Made by a program: the position numbers and the translations under genes
The notes under the pieces: model-generated
Told to the model about the DNA's origin: nothing
The model's input: only the letters and a program-made list of their open reading frames with translations
The model's database searches: none
Source: Bacteroidia bacterium
Lineage (GTDB): Bacteria; Bacteroidota; Bacteroidia; JABDFU01
Assembly: GCA_020849195.1 (NCBI GenBank)
Contig: JADLGT010000393.1
Span: 1-9,852 of the forward strand
DNA: 9,852 bases
Direction of reading: 5' to 3'
Shown here: positions 6,907 through 9,852 of the stretch, piece after piece
How positions within the stretch are numbered: the stretch's first letter is position 1
Layout of the letters: each line of letters opens with the position of its first letter

Positions 6907-8088
6907 ATGGCCAAAGCAGATAATTTTCAGTCGCCCGATTATTATTTATTAGACGATTTGCTCACCGACGAGCATAAAATAGTACGCGATACAACCCGAA
7001 CATGGGTAAAAAAGGAAGTGTCGCCTGTTGTTGAAGAAGCTTGCCAAAAAGCAGAGTTCCCCAAGCAATGGATTAAAGGCTTAGCCGATATTGGCGCATT
7101 CGGTCCCTATATTCCGCAAGAGTATGGAGGTGCAGGGCTTGACCAAATCTCTTATGGATTAATCATGCAGGAATTGGAGCGAGGCGATTCGGGTTTGCGT
7201 TCAACAGCATCTGTGCAAAGTTCATTGGTAATGTATCCTATTTACAGTTTTGGAAACGAACAACAAAAGAAAAAATATTTGCCTAAACTCGCCACCGGTG
7301 AGTGGATGGGTTGTTTTGGTCTAACCGAACCCAATCACGGTTCAGACCCCGGGAGTATGCTCACTAATTTTAAAGATGAAGGCAACCATTATTTGTTGAA
7401 TGGCGCTAAAATGTGGATTTCAAATGCACCTTTTGCCGATATTGCCGTTGTATGGGGAAAAAATGAGCAAGGCGAAATACAAGGATTAATTGTTGAGCGC
7501 GGCATGAAAGGATTTACTACTCCAGAAACACACGGCAAATGGTCACTGCGAGCAAGCGCCACCGGCGAACTTGTTTTCGATAATGTAAAAGTTCCAAAAG
7601 AAAATATACTACCCGGCGTAAAAGGTTTGAAGGGACCGTTGAGTTGCCTCAACTCCGCTCGTTACGGAATTTCATGGGGAGCAATTGGTGCGGCTATGGA
7701 TTGTTACGATTCGGCTTTGAGGTACTCAAAAGAACGCATTCAGTTCGGCAAACCTATTGCAGGGTTTCAGCTTACCCAAAAAAAATTAGCCGAAATGATT
7801 ACCGAAATTACCAAAGCTCAACTGCTCTGTTGGAGACTTGGTGTTTTGAAAAACGAAAATCGTGCAACGCCGGCGCAAATCTCAATGGCTAAACGCAACA
7901 ACGTGAACATGGCTTTACAAATTGCACGCGAAGCGCGACAGATACATGGAGCAATGGGTATTACAGGCGAATATCCTATTATGCGCCACATGATGAACCT
8001 CGAATCGGTAATTACCTATGAGGGCACACACGACATTCACTTGCTGATAACAGGAATGGATGTTACAGGCATAAACGCATTCCTATGA
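6907..8088 (+). CDS. gcdH: Glutaryl-CoA dehydrogenase (acyl-CoA dehydrogenase family)
   Basis: This FAD enzyme oxidises and decarboxylates glutaryl-CoA to crotonyl-CoA in lysine and tryptophan degradation, passing electrons to electron-transfer flavoprotein. The 393 residues cover all three acyl-CoA dehydrogenase domains: N-terminal helical (about 15-130), middle beta (G-C-F-G-L-T-E-P-N at 135-143, W-I-S-N at 170-173) and C-terminal helical. The base is Glu372 in T-Y-E-G-T-H-D-I-H, the position used by the glutaryl-CoA and isovaleryl-unlike subgroup represented by human Glu370. The substrate-binding set of human GCDH is kept: Glu91, Arg98, Ser99 and Tyr371 match human Glu87, Arg94, Ser95 and Tyr369 within E-R-G-D-S-G-L-R-S and S-V-Q-S-S-L-V-M. 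This supports glutaryl-CoA and the decarboxylating type rather than a generic acyl-CoA substrate. The length is normal for the mature enzyme. Its TGA overlaps the next ATG (ATGA), so the two proteins are probably made together. Confidence 0.92.
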   Translation: MAKADNFQSPDYYLLDDLLTDEHKIVRDTTRTWVKKEVSPVVEEACQKAEFPKQWIKGLADIGAFGPYIPQEYGGAGLDQISYGLIMQELERGDSGLRSTASVQSSLVMYPIYSFGNEQQKKKYLPKLATGEWMGCFGLTEPNHGSDPGSMLTNFKDEGNHYLLNGAKMWISNAPFADIAVVWGKNEQGEIQGLIVERGMKGFTTPETHGKWSLRASATGELVFDNVKVPKENILPGVKGLKGPLSCLNSARYGISWGAIGAAMDCYDSALRYSKERIQFGKPIAGFQLTQKKLAEMITEITKAQLLCWRLGVLKNENRATPAQISMAKRNNVNMALQIAREARQIHGAMGITGEYPIMRHMMNLESVITYEGTHDIHLLITGMDVTGINAFL

Positions 8089-9479
8089 TAGTAGAACAAT
8101 TATACACAAGCTGTCTTGCCGAGGCAGCGTATTATATCGAGTCCGACGGTGAGGCAGCCATCATTGATCCTATAAGAGAAACGGAACCGTATATTCAAAA
8201 ACTTACGTCGCGTAATGCTAAATTGAAATATATTTTCGAAACTCATTTTCACGCTGATTTTGTTTCAGGCCATATAGATCTTGCTGCCAAAACCGATGCC
8301 CAAATTATTTTCGGTCCTTTGGCCGACACTAAATACAAAGCATATAATGCAAAAGATGGAGAAGTGTTTAAAATTGGCAAATTGAAAATTACCGTTCTAC
8401 ACACACCGGGTCATACTCCCGAATCGTCGTGCTATTTGTTGGCGGATGAAAATGGGAAAAATTATTGCGTGTTTACCGGCGACACATTGTTTGTTGGCGA
8501 TGTTGGCCGCCCTGATTTACTTGACGGGAAAATGACAAAGGAAGAGTTGGCCGGCATGATGTATGAATCGCTCAACAATAAATTAAAAAAACTCGACGAT
8601 GATGTACTGGTATATCCGGCCCACGGACCCGGTTCGGCATGCGGAAAAAATATTGGTAAGGAAACATGGAGCACTATTGGCTTACAAAAGAAAATGAATT
8701 ACGCCATGCAGAATATGAGTAAGGAAAAATTTATTGAATTAGTATGTACAGGGCTTGCGGATCCGCCACAATATTTTTTTGAAGATGCGGCAATAAATAA
8801 AAACGGATACACTACTATTGACACTATCATTACCCGTAACACCCGCAATTTAACTGTTCAGGAATTTAAAGCCGAAGTTGCCGCGGGCGCATTGATATTA
8901 GATACACGTAGTGCTGACGACTTTGAAAAAGGATTTATATCTGGCTCATTAAATGTTGGCCTCGACGGACAATATGCAATATGGGTAGCAACTTTACTTA
9001 CTATTAACCAACCGATAGTAATTGTAGCTGCATCCGGAAAAGAACACGAATCGGTTCTGCGCTTGGCTCGTGTGGGATACGAAAATGTTAAAGGTTGTTT
9101 GGGAGGAGGAATTGAAACATGGAAAAAAAGTGAGAGCGACCTCGATTCTGTAATTTCAATATCATGCGAATTATTTGCAAAACAGGTCAACACTAAACAA
9201 GTTATAGCCCTTGATGTACGTAAGCCTTCGGAGTACGATGCGTCGCATCTACGTGAATCTTTGCATATTCAGCTTTCGGAATTAAATAAGAGAATAGATA
9301 TGTTGGATAAAAACAAATCATATAGTATATTCTGTGCAGGCGGCTACCGGTCGATGATAGCGGCTTCATTGCTGAAAGCAAAAGGATTTAAAAATATTAT
9401 TAATGTAACCGGAGGGTTTGGCAAAATTAAAGATACAGGATTGAAACTGAAACAGTCAACGCCTGTTGTATCGCATTAA
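8085..9479 (+). CDS. CstB-like persulfide dioxygenase: metallo-beta-lactamase fold fused to two rhodanese domains
   Basis: The cytoplasmic 464-residue enzyme probably oxidises low-molecular-weight persulfides at a mononuclear iron, with sulfur transfer by the rhodanese part. The metallo-beta-lactamase domain (about 1-245) has H-F-H-A-D-F at 54-59, T-P-G-H-T-P-E at 107-113, T-G-D-T-L-F at 131-136, G-D-V-G-R-P-D-L at 138-145 and P-A-H-G-P-G-S-A-C-G at 178-187. Expected iron ligands by comparison with ETHE1 are His54, His110 and Asp133, all present. The last His of the usual HxHxDH motif is Phe59. The first rhodanese domain (about 255-350) has A-A-S-G-K-E at the active-site loop and no Cys, so it is a pseudo-rhodanese. 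The second (about 365-452) has C-A-G-G-Y-R-S with Cys417 and should be active. This order matches Staphylococcus CstB (about 440 residues). It overlaps gcdH by four bases. A regulator gene is not visible nearby. Confidence 0.9.
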   Translation: MIVEQLYTSCLAEAAYYIESDGEAAIIDPIRETEPYIQKLTSRNAKLKYIFETHFHADFVSGHIDLAAKTDAQIIFGPLADTKYKAYNAKDGEVFKIGKLKITVLHTPGHTPESSCYLLADENGKNYCVFTGDTLFVGDVGRPDLLDGKMTKEELAGMMYESLNNKLKKLDDDVLVYPAHGPGSACGKNIGKETWSTIGLQKKMNYAMQNMSKEKFIELVCTGLADPPQYFFEDAAINKNGYTTIDTIITRNTRNLTVQEFKAEVAAGALILDTRSADDFEKGFISGSLNVGLDGQYAIWVATLLTINQPIVIVAASGKEHESVLRLARVGYENVKGCLGGGIETWKKSESDLDSVISISCELFAKQVNTKQVIALDVRKPSEYDASHLRESLHIQLSELNKRIDMLDKNKSYSIFCAGGYRSMIAASLLKAKGFKNIINVTGGFGKIKDTGLKLKQSTPVVSH

Positions 9480-9498
9480 ACCATTTAACCAATAATTA

Positions 9499-9852
9499 TT
9501 GAACTCCAATAACATTAAAACAAAAATTACCGAAATCAACATTGAATGTGGAAAGGTTTTTCTGCGCCATGATGATATTATTTATATTTATTTGAAAGAA
9601 GACTATTGTTTGGAAATAGAAGATCAGCAGGATATAAATCGAGCAATAGAAAAAGTCGCAAAAGGTCGTAAACATTGTGTGCTTACTGTAGGCGGGCAAT
9701 ACACAACTTTTAGTCAGGAGTTTATCCGAGATGCCACCAATCCGACAAATTTTACTTATACCATTGCCGATGCTTTTGTTATTAAATCTACCCACCAGCG
9801 GCTGTTAGCTAATTTTTATTTGAAAGTTAAAAAGCCTCCTGTACCCACCCGC
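9499..9852 (+). CDS. STAS-like / DUF7793 family protein (3' truncated, probable TTG start)
   Basis: An open frame runs from TTG at 9499 to the window edge (118 codons) after an in-frame TAA at 9493-9495. It contains no in-frame ATG, so TTG is the best start; it gives M-N-S-N-N-I-K-T-K. The body has the short alpha/beta pattern of SpoIIAA/STAS-like proteins: a strand-rich start (about 18-32), D-Q-Q-D-I-N-R-A-I-E (about 42-51), and near the end A-F-V-I-K-S-T-H-Q-R-L-L-A-N-F-Y-L-K-V-K-K-P-P-V-P-T-R. That closing block is the most characteristic part of the Bacteroidota family I know as DUF7793. Probably only about 15-25 residues are missing. It begins 19 bp after the persulfide dioxygenase stop, so it is likely the third gene of the gcdH operon. 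Family function is not established; a regulatory or scaffolding role is only inference from the fold. Confidence 0.75.
   Translation, partial: MNSNNIKTKITEINIECGKVFLRHDDIIYIYLKEDYCLEIEDQQDINRAIEKVAKGRKHCVLTVGGQYTTFSQEFIRDATNPTNFTYTIADAFVIKSTHQRLLANFYLKVKKPPVPTR

Noticed and set aside
8462..9193. Minus-strand open frames inside the persulfide dioxygenase gene
   Set aside because: Shadows of a strongly supported plus-strand gene; the translations show no domain.

Overview
The window comes from a Bacteroidota chromosome. An outer-membrane TonB-dependent receptor with a carboxypeptidase-regulatory-like N-terminal domain is paired with a DUF4249 lipoprotein. The RecQ has the long C-terminal extension seen in this phylum. 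A short protein of the STAS-like (DUF7793) type typical of the phylum lies at the right edge. No gene start has a Shine-Dalgarno sequence at normal spacing; the leaders are A/T-rich. The sequence is moderately AT-rich. I cannot place it below phylum level. I see no rRNA, tRNA, CRISPR, transposase, integrase or prophage genes.

Layout. Positions 2-376 (+) hold the C-terminal part of a secreted or surface protein of unknown function. A gene-free stretch (377-693) follows, with a possible weak terminator. On the minus strand lies a two-gene operon: a TonB-dependent receptor (1557-3959) followed by a DUF4249 lipoprotein (694-1557), sharing one base in a TAATG junction. A 612-bp divergent intergenic region (3960-4571) separates it from recQ. 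This region must hold the promoters of both directions and contains small repeats and palindromes. On the plus strand come recQ (4572-6773), a long hairpin, a probable promoter, and a tight operon: glutaryl-CoA dehydrogenase (6907-8088), a CstB-like persulfide dioxygenase-rhodanese fusion (8085-9479, ATGA overlap), and a DUF7793/STAS-like gene (from 9499) cut by the window edge.

How the genes work together. The receptor and lipoprotein probably form an outer-membrane uptake unit for an unidentified ligand. RecQ is a housekeeping DNA repair helicase and is probably transcribed separately. The most thought-provoking arrangement is the translational coupling of an acyl-CoA dehydrogenase to an enzyme class that removes low-molecular-weight persulfides. 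CoA persulfide is a known tight ligand of some acyl-CoA dehydrogenases, so a protective role is conceivable but unproven.

I do not see strong evidence for an entirely new system here. Most genes belong to recognisable families. The open questions concern gene partnership, the unknown receptor ligand, the unidentified left-edge protein and the structured intergenic DNA.
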